A DNA stretch of 34,331 nucleotides from CALLPQ01 sp964421675 (GTDB taxonomy: Bacteria > Pseudomonadota > Alphaproteobacteria > Caulobacterales > Parvularculaceae), in the NCBI GenBank assembly GCA_964421675.1, contig CAYQXV010000036.1, positions 1 to 34,331 on the forward strand, read 5' to 3'. Position 1 is the stretch's first letter. Each line of letters starts with the position of its first letter. Below, piece after piece: positions 17,707-24,878 of this stretch. The position numbers and the translations under genes were made by a program. Below the pieces are notes generated by a model. The model was not told the DNA's origin, searched no databases, and worked only from the letters and a program-made list of their open reading frames with translations.

Positions 17707-18333
17707 TTACGCGTACAAATCCGCAACGGATACAAATTCAGACCGCTCTTTATTCGCGGCCAACACATCACCGGTTTTGATATCGTAAACCCAGCCATGC
17801 AGTTCCAATTCACCGGCGTTTAACGCAACCGCTACTGACGGGTGCGTTTCCAGATGGTGGAGCTGCAAAATCACATTTTGCTGCGTCAACATTTCCATGC
17901 GCGTCGCATAATCGGCATCTTTCCAACGACGCTGCACGACTTGAACCGCCGCTCTTGAATAGCCAAGCCATTCTTTAACATGGGGTAGACTATCAAGCCC
18001 TGCCGTATCCAATGCACCCTTCATGGCCCCGCACTCTGTGTGGCCACAAACCACAATATGAGGCACTTTGAGGACTTCGAGGGCAAATTCGATTGACGCC
18101 GTCATCCCGCCCGTATGATTTGTATGGGGCGGAACGATATTGCCAGCATTGCGACACACAAAAAGCTCACCAGGATCTGTTTGTGTGATCAAACCAGTTT
18201 CAATGCGCGAATCCGAACAGGTAATAAACAAAGCTTCAGGTGATTGACCTTCGCTCAATTTTTCAAACAGTTCTTTTTTACCTGGATAAACGTCTTTTTG
18301 AAACTTCACCACACCGGAGGCAAACTTAGGCAT
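17707..18333 (-). CDS. Beta-class carbonic anhydrase
   Basis: Zinc enzyme interconverting CO2 and bicarbonate. The zinc ligands and catalytic dyad are in TCSDSR (Cys39, Asp41, Arg43) and CGHTECGAMKG (His and Cys). FVCRNAGNIVPP and GGMTASIEFALEVL are also typical. ATG at 18333 is preceded by AAGGAAG at good spacing; GTG at 18339 is too close to that site. 208 aa. No signal peptide. It is the first gene of a two-gene unit with the SulP permease, after a 198-base spacer that probably holds its promoter. Confidence 0.94.
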   Translation of the reverse strand: MPKFASGVVKFQKDVYPGKKELFEKLSEGQSPEALFITCSDSRIETGLITQTDPGELFVCRNAGNIVPPHTNHTGGMTASIEFALEVLKVPHIVVCGHTECGAMKGALDTAGLDSLPHVKEWLGYSRAAVQVVQRRWKDADYATRMEMLTQQNVILQLHHLETHPSVAVALNAGELELHGWVYDIKTGDVLAANKERSEFVSVADLYA

Positions 18334-18531
18334 AATCACATCTTCCTTTCAAAACAGTCATATTTTTTACGTCAATTACTCACAAAACAACTACATATTT
18401 GGGTCCGACCAACACACAATTTCAAACCCGAAAACGCTCTCGGCAAACCAACTTTCGATCCCATAACACTCAATTTATCTTCTGATCAGATGCCGCTCAC
18501 AAATGTCACGCGATGGTGAACAATGGTGCGG

Positions 18532-18978
18532 TCAGGAACCAGAACTCCCTATGGGTTTGACGGAATTGACAGGCATGCGCCGCGCAGCGGTGCACTCAAT
18601 TTCAATTTCCGCCCCTAATGCCAGCCCGGCAACCGCGACAGTCGTTCGGGCGGGCGGATTTTCCGGGAAGAACACCCGGTAAGCAGCATTCATGGCAGCA
18701 AAATCATTTATGTCGGCAAGAAACACCTGACAACGAACAATGTCTGCATGCGTTGCATTTACGCTCGCGAGCGTCGCGCCAATATTTTGCAACGTTTGCG
18801 TTGTTTGCGCTGAAATACCCTCTGGCAATTCTCGGGTTTCCGGGTCGCGGCCCAAATGACCAGCGAGATAAAGAACATTGTTAACTTCCACCACCGGCGA
18901 GAAAGGCGCAGGCGTTTGCGCATTTCCAGCACATGCTGAAATGAACACCAATAAAATTATAAAAACCGTACGCATCAT
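18532..18978 (-). CDS. RidA-family protein with a lipoprotein signal
   Basis: 148 aa. The first 16 residues form a lipoprotein signal: MMRT, a hydrophobic core, then the lipobox ISAC with Cys16; Ala at +2 predicts the outer membrane. The rest is a RidA/YjgF fold: VLYLAGHLGRDPETRELPEG, VFLADINDFAAMNAAYRVFF and NPPARTTVAVAGL, then EIEIECTAAR. The Arg in PPARTT and the Glu in EIEIE match residues needed for imine/enamine deamination in RidA, so activity is plausible. RidA is normally cytoplasmic, where it protects PLP enzymes. The start overlaps the sufB stop by four bases (ATGATGA context), so it is translationally coupled to sufB. Confidence 0.85.
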   Translation of the reverse strand: MMRTVFIILLVFISACAGNAQTPAPFSPVVEVNNVLYLAGHLGRDPETRELPEGISAQTTQTLQNIGATLASVNATHADIVRCQVFLADINDFAAMNAAYRVFFPENPPARTTVAVAGLALGAEIEIECTAARRMPVNSVKPIGSSGS

Positions 18979-20522
18979 CCCACACTCCCTTCAAGACTTA
19001 CACTGACAAGCTTTTGCGCTTCCACCGCAAATTCCATCGGTAACTCCTGCAAGACTTCCTTGCAAAATCCATTTACCAGAAGCGCAACTGAGTCCTCTTC
19101 GCTTAACCCCCGTTGCATACAGTAAAATAACTGATCTTCAGAAAGCCGCGAGGTGGTGGCTTCATGTTCTAAAATGGCTTGCGGATTGCGGCTTTCCACA
19201 TAAGGAACCGTATGCGCGCCGCACTCGCTGCCGATTAGCAGTGAATCGCACTGGGTGAAATTTCGCGAACCCGAGGCCTTGCGGTTTATCGAGACCAATC
19301 CTCGATAGGTTGAATTCGAACGCCCTGCAGAAATCCCCTTTGAGATAATCCGCGAGCGCGTGTTCTTTCCCAAATGGATCATTTTAGTGCCGGTATCGGC
19401 TTGTTGGTGATTGTTTGTGATGGCGATTGAATAAAACTCGCCCTGGCTATTATCGCCCTTCAACACACAAGAGGGGTATTTCCATGTCACCGCTGAACCA
19501 GTTTCGACCTGCGTCCAGGAAACTTTCGCATTTTTTCCCCGGCAATCAGCACGCTTCGTCACAAAATTATAAATGCCGCCTTTGCCGTCCTTGTCGCCGG
19601 GATACCAATTTTGCACCGTCGAATATTTAATTTCAGCATCATCTTCAATCACAAGCTCGACAACCGCCGCATGCAATTGATTTTCGTCGCGCATCGGCGC
19701 CGTGCACCCTTCCAGATAGGATACGTAAGAACCAGGTGCTGCAATAATCAGCGTGCGTTCAAACTGCCCGGTATTGGCTTCATTAATGCGAAAATAGGTT
19801 GATAGCTCCATCGGGCACCGCACACCCTCAGGGACATAAACAAAGGTACCATCAGAAAATACGGCCGCATTCAATGTCGCAAAGAAATTATCAGAAGCGG
19901 GCACCACGGTGCCAAGATATTTTTTCACAAGTTCAGGATGCTCGCGAATGGCTTCAGAGATCGACATGAAAATCACGCCGGCTTTTTTCAATTCATTTTG
20001 GAATGTCGTCGCAACCGATACAGAATCAAACACCGCATCAACGGCAACCTTTGGGCGGCCAGCCTGACTATCATTCTGGCTATCATCATTGGCGGTTCGC
20101 GCTTCAGCAGCAGTACCGGCAGCTCCTTTAACCCCGAGCAAAACTTCGGCTTCGCGCAAGGGGATGCCAAGCTTTTCAAAGTCGGCTAAAATTTCTTCCG
20201 GTACATCGTCAATGGAATCATATTTCGCGCCGGATTTGGGCTCAGCGTAATAATAGGCATCTTGATAATCAATTTCAGGATAATCAACCATCGCCCACGT
20301 GGGCTCTTCCAATTTCAACCAGCGCGCATAGGCCTCAAGACGCAACTCCAGCATCCATTCGGGTTCTTCTTTTTTCGCACTAATGAACCGGACAGTATCT
20401 TCCGAAAGCCCTTTTGGCGCCTTCACCGATTCAATATCGGTTGAAAATCCGTATTTATAGGTTTCCAGTGACTTTGCAGTGTCCACTGTCGCCTGATCAA
20501 TTGTCGCTTTTGCTTCTGACAT
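18975..20522 (-). CDS. sufB: Fe-S cluster assembly protein SufB
   Basis: Main scaffold subunit of SufBC2D, where new clusters are built. 515 aa. Conserved regions include YKYGFSTDIESVKAPKGLSE at the start, VPEGVRCPMELSTYFRIN, YLEGCTAPMRDENQLHAAVV, TVQNWYPGDKDGKGG and LIGSECGAHTVPYVE with its conserved Cys. It follows the DUF1330 gene by 6 bases. In most alphaproteobacteria sufC follows within a short distance; here three unrelated genes (RidA-like, carbonic anhydrase, SulP) come between. Confidence 0.97.
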   Translation of the reverse strand: MSEAKATIDQATVDTAKSLETYKYGFSTDIESVKAPKGLSEDTVRFISAKKEEPEWMLELRLEAYARWLKLEEPTWAMVDYPEIDYQDAYYYAEPKSGAKYDSIDDVPEEILADFEKLGIPLREAEVLLGVKGAAGTAAEARTANDDSQNDSQAGRPKVAVDAVFDSVSVATTFQNELKKAGVIFMSISEAIREHPELVKKYLGTVVPASDNFFATLNAAVFSDGTFVYVPEGVRCPMELSTYFRINEANTGQFERTLIIAAPGSYVSYLEGCTAPMRDENQLHAAVVELVIEDDAEIKYSTVQNWYPGDKDGKGGIYNFVTKRADCRGKNAKVSWTQVETGSAVTWKYPSCVLKGDNSQGEFYSIAITNNHQQADTGTKMIHLGKNTRSRIISKGISAGRSNSTYRGLVSINRKASGSRNFTQCDSLLIGSECGAHTVPYVESRNPQAILEHEATTSRLSEDQLFYCMQRGLSEEDSVALLVNGFCKEVLQELPMEFAVEAQKLVSVSLEGSVG

Positions 20523-20528
20523 AATCGA

Positions 20529-20822
20529 TTAACTCTCAATTCCTTGCGCCATTAAAGCGATGGTATCAGCGCCGGCAGCCCGGTGATGTCCAATGGCCTG
20601 GTATTCAGGAGACGTCAGCCACTCTTTGAGGGAACCCTCATCGGGAAAAGACATCACAACAAGCCGGTCCATATCCCATTGGCCATCCAGAACTTTGGGT
20701 TTAAAATCTGCCGCTAACATTTTGCCTTTGAACTTCTCAAAAATACCCATAAATGCCGCAGCATACCGCTCATAAGCGTCGCGGTCTTTGATAGTGACCT
20801 GCACAACGAAATATACTGTCAT
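20529..20822 (-). CDS. DUF1330 family protein
   Basis: 97 aa protein of the DUF1330 ferredoxin-like (dimeric alpha/beta barrel) fold: starts MTVYFVVQVTIKD, then YERYAAAFMGIFEKFKGK and LVVMSFPDEGSLKEWLTS, ending in PEYQAIGHHRAAGADT. This is the usual DUF1330 layout, where the R-A segment is conserved. No function is established for the family. It sits between the iscS-like gene (40 bases) and sufB (6 bases) and so is part of the operon. No cysteine is present, so a direct sulfur or cluster-carrying role is unlikely. Confidence 0.8.
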   Translation of the reverse strand: MTVYFVVQVTIKDRDAYERYAAAFMGIFEKFKGKMLAADFKPKVLDGQWDMDRLVVMSFPDEGSLKEWLTSPEYQAIGHHRAAGADTIALMAQGIES

Positions 20823-20862
20823 TTATCCGTACCCAAATCTTGATTATAAATTTCGTTAAACA

Positions 20863-22002
20863 TTATGCCGCTCTTTCTTTGACGCGCTCATAGGCAGGCA
20901 CCCAGGTTTTGATAAATGCATCAATATCACCCTGATCGGAATTCCAGCCCAGCGAAACGCGAATACCGCATTTTGCGTCCTCTTCGCCAGCACCCATGGC
21001 CAACAAAACATGGGAAGCTTTTACTTTTCCAGACGAACATGCAGCGCCTGACGACACAGCAACACCGCCAAGATCCAATGCCATTAATTGCGTTTCAGCA
21101 GAAAACCCAGGCACTGAGAAACTCAGCGTGCCGGGCAGTCTGACCTGTCCTTCGCCCCATATAACACCGCCGCGCTCGCGCACCACATTTTCAATCCCGT
21201 CGCGCAAACCCGCTATATGCTGACTATTTTCCAGTGTGCCGACAGCCAATTCACAGGCTTTGGCAAACCCGGAAATCAATGGCGCATTGATTGTGCCCGC
21301 GCGCCGGTTCATCTCTTGCCCACCGCCCGCAAAAACTGGCGCTAGGGGAAGATTTGGCGCAATTGCAAGCGCGCCGATGCCGAGTGGGCCGCCAAATTTA
21401 TGGGCTGTAAAGCTCATCATATCCGCGCCAAGCATTACAAAATTAACCGGAACCTTGCCCACCGCTTGCGCGGCATCAACAAATAACAAGCCGCCCGCAT
21501 TATGAACAAGATCAGAAACATCGCGAACCGGCTGAATGACACCAGTTTCATTATTCGCCAGCATGACGCAGGCGATAAATGCACCTTCATCGTCAATGTC
21601 ATATCCATCCAGACGGTCGGTAAACCATTCCATATCGATAACCCCGCTCGAGGTCACTGGAATGATTTCAACACTTGCCCCCGTCGCCTTGGCATTTTCA
21701 AGAACAGCAGAATGCTCAATCGCGCTGACAAAAATTCGCTTTATCGCGTTCGCTTTGACACCGCCGGTCAGGGCGAGATGAATCGCTTCGGTGCCGCCTG
21801 ATGTAAAGATCAATCCATTGACCGGCGCATTTACAAAACTGCGAATGGTTTCGCGTGACGCCTCAACAATGGAATGCACACCGCGTCCTTCACCGTGTAC
21901 CGACGATGCATTACCGCTGCGCGCCATAACCTCTGACACAGCGTCGATAACTTCGGGGCGAACAGGAGCCGTCGCATTATGATCGAGATAATGGCGTTTC
22001 AT
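20863..22002 (-). CDS. iscS: Cysteine desulfurase, IscS/NifS type
   Basis: Group I PLP cysteine desulfurase of 379 aa. The start YLDHNATAPVRPEV, PLP lysine in FTAHKFGGPLGIGAL, and the Cys loop SSGAACSSGKVKASHVLLAMG are visible. It is shorter than E. coli IscS (404 aa) and lacks the C-terminal tail seen there, which fits the alphaproteobacterial copies found upstream of sufB. It overlaps iscR by four bases (ATGA), so both are co-expressed. With SufS it gives the block two desulfurases. Confidence 0.93.
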   Translation of the reverse strand: MKRHYLDHNATAPVRPEVIDAVSEVMARSGNASSVHGEGRGVHSIVEASRETIRSFVNAPVNGLIFTSGGTEAIHLALTGGVKANAIKRIFVSAIEHSAVLENAKATGASVEIIPVTSSGVIDMEWFTDRLDGYDIDDEGAFIACVMLANNETGVIQPVRDVSDLVHNAGGLLFVDAAQAVGKVPVNFVMLGADMMSFTAHKFGGPLGIGALAIAPNLPLAPVFAGGGQEMNRRAGTINAPLISGFAKACELAVGTLENSQHIAGLRDGIENVVRERGGVIWGEGQVRLPGTLSFSVPGFSAETQLMALDLGGVAVSSGAACSSGKVKASHVLLAMGAGEEDAKCGIRVSLGWNSDQGDIDAFIKTWVPAYERVKERAA

Positions 22003-22529
22003 GAGGCCGCCTGCCCAACAGTCGGCCCGGAAATTGGGCCTGCTGTTTTTTCTGATAGTTGATCTGCTCTTTGTGTGGGCCTCGTTGGCATATTGACCGA
22101 TGCCATCCCAAGCACACGGCGCGCGAGGACATCTTCCAGCGTCACGGCATTTAAAAATAGCTCAATCTGACGCCCAAGCTCATCCCAAAGATCGTGGGTC
22201 AGGCAACGCGCGCTTGTGCCCTGACAGCCATTTTCTGAACCGGGATGACACGCCGTTGTTTGAATCGCCTCATCCACGGCGGCGACCACGTCTGCAATTC
22301 GTATATTTTCCGGGGACTGGCTCAACACATAACCGCCAGCAACACCGCGCTGACTTTCAACCAACCCCGCACGTCGCAGCTTGGGAAATAGCTGCTCAAG
22401 ATAATGCTGCGAAATTCCCTGACGCAAGGCAATACTCGACAGAGCCACGACATCGCCTTCCCCATTCGTATGGGCGGCAATATCAGTAAGCGCTGTTACA
22501 GCGTATCGACCTTTTGTCGTCAGCTTCAT
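21999..22529 (-). CDS. iscR: Rrf2 family regulator, IscR-like
   Basis: Transcription regulator that senses Fe-S status. 176 aa with a winged-helix domain (MKLTTKGRYAVTALTDIA, QGISQHYLEQLFPKLRRAGL, GVAGGYVLS). Cluster ligands appear to be Cys94, Cys102, Cys109 and His112, the last in CLTHDLWDEL, matching the E. coli Cys-Cys-Cys-His set. The spacing is C-x7-C-x6-C, where E. coli has C-x5-C-x5-C. The C-terminal 30 residues are a loose polar tail. It leads the whole block and probably represses it when clusters are plentiful. The ATG has AGGAG upstream. Confidence 0.9.
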   Translation of the reverse strand: MKLTTKGRYAVTALTDIAAHTNGEGDVVALSSIALRQGISQHYLEQLFPKLRRAGLVESQRGVAGGYVLSQSPENIRIADVVAAVDEAIQTTACHPGSENGCQGTSARCLTHDLWDELGRQIELFLNAVTLEDVLARRVLGMASVNMPTRPTQRADQLSEKTAGPISGPTVGQAAS

Positions 22530-22569
22530 ATCAACTCCTGGCGAGGAGCTTCATCCCCATCGCTACCCA

Positions 22570-22809
22570 ATGACCAAACCCATTTATGGGCCAGTTACGC
22601 CGCCTAATACTCGGCCTGATATTGGGCAAATCAAAACTAAAGACTGGCAATTGCCACAGAAAATGGTATGGCCACCAATCGCGCCCTTAACGGGCATTTT
22701 CATTACTACATACGAGCCATCTAAGAAACCCGATCAATTTCGTCAAGATTTTCTTGAAAATTGTGCAAAACCCCCGGAATTACTAGATTTATTGTCCTCG
22801 AAATCCTGA
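22570..22809 (+). CDS. Possible small ORF in the iscR upstream region (doubtful)
   Basis: 79-codon frame with Pro-, Lys- and Gln-rich product, ATG at 22570, no clear ribosome site, and low GC at third codon positions compared with neighbours. It covers almost the whole spacer between iscR and the hydrolase and overlaps the probable iscR promoter. No family recognised. I think it is more likely non-coding. Confidence 0.2.
   Translation: MTKPIYGPVTPPNTRPDIGQIKTKDWQLPQKMVWPPIAPLTGIFITTYEPSKKPDQFRQDFLENCAKPPELLDLLSSKS
22602..22627 (-). promoter_or_regulatory. Candidate operator upstream of iscR
   Basis: Imperfect 26-bp dyad with arms GCCTAATA (22602-22609) and TATTGGGC (22620-22627), 7 of 8 positions pairing, centred about 85 bases upstream of the iscR start. 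A second dyad CCCAT-tt-ATGGG (22579-22590) lies between it and the start. An autoregulatory IscR site is the natural guess, but I cannot match it to a known consensus. Confidence 0.3.
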
Positions 22810-22869
22810 TGAAAATGTTCAAAAACGTCGCTTTATGTGAATAAAAGCCGATTGGAGACTTATAAGCTC

Positions 22870-23682
22870 ATGCCTGAAGTTATTTTTGCTGGCCCCGAAG
22901 GCCGCCTCGAAGGACGTTTTCAACAGGGAAAGGGCGACACGCCGCCCGTCGCGATTGTTCTGCATCCCCACCCTTTGTTCGGCGGAACAATGAACAATAA
23001 GGTTTGCTACGAGCTTTATCATATGTTTCTCAATCGCGGCTTTTCTGTCCTGCGATTTAACTTTCGCGGTGTTGGCCGCAGCCAAGGCGAATATGATCAC
23101 GGCCAGGGTGAACTGGCAGATGCGGCGACCGCGCTTGATTATGTCCAGCAAACAAACCCCAATGCACCATTTGCATGGGTCGCTGGATTTTCCTTCGGCT
23201 CGTGGATTGCCATGCAATTGCTCATGCGCCGGCCGGAAATTGTCGGCTTTATTTGTGGCTCAACCCCGGCAAACCTCTACGACTTTTCTTTTCTCGCCCC
23301 CTGCCCGTCTTCAGGAATCGTCATCCATGGCGCAGACGATAAAGTCTGCACACCAGAAGAAACCCGGAATATGGTCGAGAGAACGCGGACACAAAAAGGG
23401 CGCAAGGTTGAATTTTCCAATGTCCCTGTTGGCGATCACTTCTTTGAACATAATCTGGAAGATTTCATGACAGTGGCTGAAGGATATCTTGATCAGCGCC
23501 TCGCATATGAAACCCCTGAAGGCCCATATCACGAAGTNNNNNNNNNNNNNNNNNNNNNNNNNNNNNNNNNNNNNNNNNNNNNNNNNNNNNNNNNNNNNNN
23601 NNNNNNNNNNNNNNNNNNNNNNNNNNNNNNNNNNNNNCGCCTCGCATATGAAACCCCTGAAGGCCCATATCACGAAGTGTAA
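22870..23682 (+). CDS. Alpha/beta hydrolase, split by a scaffold gap
   Basis: COG2945-like hydrolase. It starts at ATG 22870 (MPEVIFAGPEGRLEGRF), the usual family start; a GTG at 22837 adds 11 residues. Family marks are LHPHPLFGGTMNNKV, LRFNFRGVGRSQGEYDHG, nucleophile Ser in GFSFGSW, Asp in HGADDKVC and His in GDHFFEH. The frame runs into 100 Ns at 23538-23637 and resumes with an exact copy of the last 41 bases, then reads GAA-GTG-TAA. Removing the Ns and one copy (141 bases, in frame) gives a 223-aa protein of normal length. The gene often neighbours iscR/iscS/sufB in alphaproteobacteria. Substrate unknown. Confidence 0.88.
   Translation: MPEVIFAGPEGRLEGRFQQGKGDTPPVAIVLHPHPLFGGTMNNKVCYELYHMFLNRGFSVLRFNFRGVGRSQGEYDHGQGELADAATALDYVQQTNPNAPFAWVAGFSFGSWIAMQLLMRRPEIVGFICGSTPANLYDFSFLAPCPSSGIVIHGADDKVCTPEETRNMVERTRTQKGRKVEFSNVPVGDHFFEHNLEDFMTVAEGYLDQRLAYETPEGPYHEXXXXXXXXXXXXXXXXXXXXXXXXXXXXXXXXXXRLAYETPEGPYHEV
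23497..23678 (+). repeat. 41-bp exact duplication flanking the N gap
   Basis: Copies at 23497-23537 and 23638-23678 are identical over 41 bases and end exactly at the gap on the left and begin exactly at it on the right. This is the mark of two contig ends that overlap but were not merged, not of a biological repeat. Confidence 0.9.
23538..23637. other. Assembly gap of exactly 100 N
   Basis: A round 100-N block, the default size used by scaffolding software for unknown gaps. The sequence on both sides overlaps by 41 identical bases, so the real gap is probably zero or negative in length. Confidence 0.95.
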
Positions 23683-23724
23683 TTGGGTCACGTAGTGTAA
23701 CTGAGGCACGAAACGCAATTGAGC
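23671..23724 (+). repeat. Three degenerate 18-bp tandem units
   Basis: Units at 23671-23688, 23689-23706 and 23707-23724 share the pattern CACG-A-----AA-TG-G. Units 1 and 2 agree at 14 of 18 bases and units 2 and 3 at 12 of 18. The first unit includes the hydrolase stop codon. The array lies between the gap and the terminator hairpin. Confidence 0.6.
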
Positions 23725-23743
23725 GTTCGCTGTTCACAAATTA

Positions 23744-23779
23744 AAAGCCGCGTTGACCTTCAAAAATCAGCGCGGCTTT
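23744..23779. terminator. Bidirectional terminator between convergent genes
   Basis: Arms AAAGCCGCGTTGA (23744-23756) and TCAGCGCGGCTTT (23767-23779) pair over 13 bases with one G-U wobble around a 10-base loop. The A/T ends give a short U-run on either strand. It lies between the convergent hydrolase and M28 peptidase genes and ends one base before the M28 stop. Confidence 0.8.
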
Positions 23780-23780
23780 A

Positions 23781-24878
23781 TCAATTTAATGAGGCAACCT
23801 CATCGAGCTCCCGGTCAAGCTGCTCAGCGGCCATGACAACAGTCTCAATGGACCGTATGAAAAAATCTTTCGGGATCGTTGCGAATACATCTGTTGGCTG
23901 ATGATAATCCGCGTGATCTTCAACACCGAAATACACAAAGGGTATGCCCTTTTTGTGAAACGGTCCGTGGTCCGATTGATTTGTCCAATCATTAGATCCC
24001 AGCTTGGGATCATCGTGCCCATATTTTATTGTTACGGGCGCTTGATCAATAACCGGCGCAAGTATCGTTTTAAGTCCGGGCGTATGATAACTGCCCGCAA
24101 TATAGATTTCATTGTCATCGTTGCGGCTAATCATATCAAAATTCAAATTAAGGACGATCCGCTCTGGATCGACCACCTCGTCACGTAAAAATGCTTTTGC
24201 ACCTTGCAGCCTCATTTCTTCGGCATCAAAAAGCGCAATGATAACCTCATGGTCGGGCGGATTTGCAAGAAAATGATCTGCAATTGCCAACACACCCGCA
24301 ACACCCGACGCATTATCATCCGCGCCATTATAAATCTCCTCAACGCCTTTTTTGACGCGAATGCCCTCATGATCAAAATGCGCGCTGACAATCATTACCG
24401 GGCCATTTGGCGTTTCAAACCTTGAGGGTATGCGCGCAATCAAATTCACGCCGTTCATTTTCTTGCCCGTGCGCTGGGAAAAACTAAATCGGTGTTCATA
24501 CCCCTCAACGGTGCCTTCAACGTCGCCCTCACTGGGAAAAAGCAATCCACGAGCCTTTAGCTGCTGAGCCAGCCAAATCCGGGCGCGCTCCCCGCCGCGC
24601 GTGCCCGTTTGGCGGCCCTCCATCCCATCAAGCGCCAGAATCTCAAGTGTCTTCAAGGCATCGACCGGCTGCTGGGGTAAATCCGCCAGATCGAAGGCCG
24701 CGTCTTGCGACTGATCGGTTGGGGCCGTTTGCCCATTGCTTTGCCTGAGTTCTGCCTCACCAGAGGGTGAAGCAACGCTTGAATCGGGGCTGGAACAGGC
24801 CGAAACCCCCATGGCCGCAAGCCCCAATAAGCCGGTTAGAATGAGCGTTGTGTTGGCGGAATTTCGGGGAGTTTTCAT
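23781..24878 (-). CDS. M28 family zinc aminopeptidase, lipoprotein
   Basis: Predicted exported metallopeptidase, 365 aa. It has a lipoprotein signal with lipobox VSAC at about residue 28, then a Ser/Gln/Asp-rich linker to about residue 65. The M28 metal-binding motifs are in order: SAHFDHEG (His), GADDNASGVAGVL (bridging Asp), FDAEEMRLQGAKAF (catalytic Glu pair), LNFDMISR (Asp) and DHADYHQPTD (His). QSDHGPFHKKGIPFVYFG is also typical. Ser after the Cys suggests outer-membrane sorting. The ATG has AGGAAA upstream. It probably trims peptides in the periplasm or at the surface; the natural substrate is unknown. Confidence 0.9.
   Translation of the reverse strand: MKTPRNSANTTLILTGLLGLAAMGVSACSSPDSSVASPSGEAELRQSNGQTAPTDQSQDAAFDLADLPQQPVDALKTLEILALDGMEGRQTGTRGGERARIWLAQQLKARGLLFPSEGDVEGTVEGYEHRFSFSQRTGKKMNGVNLIARIPSRFETPNGPVMIVSAHFDHEGIRVKKGVEEIYNGADDNASGVAGVLAIADHFLANPPDHEVIIALFDAEEMRLQGAKAFLRDEVVDPERIVLNLNFDMISRNDDNEIYIAGSYHTPGLKTILAPVIDQAPVTIKYGHDDPKLGSNDWTNQSDHGPFHKKGIPFVYFGVEDHADYHQPTDVFATIPKDFFIRSIETVVMAAEQLDRELDEVASLN

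Noticed and set aside
23497..23678. 41-bp direct repeat as a real biological duplication or insertion-site mark
   Set aside because: Both copies stop exactly at a 100-N block and removing one restores a normal gene end; this is an unmerged contig overlap.
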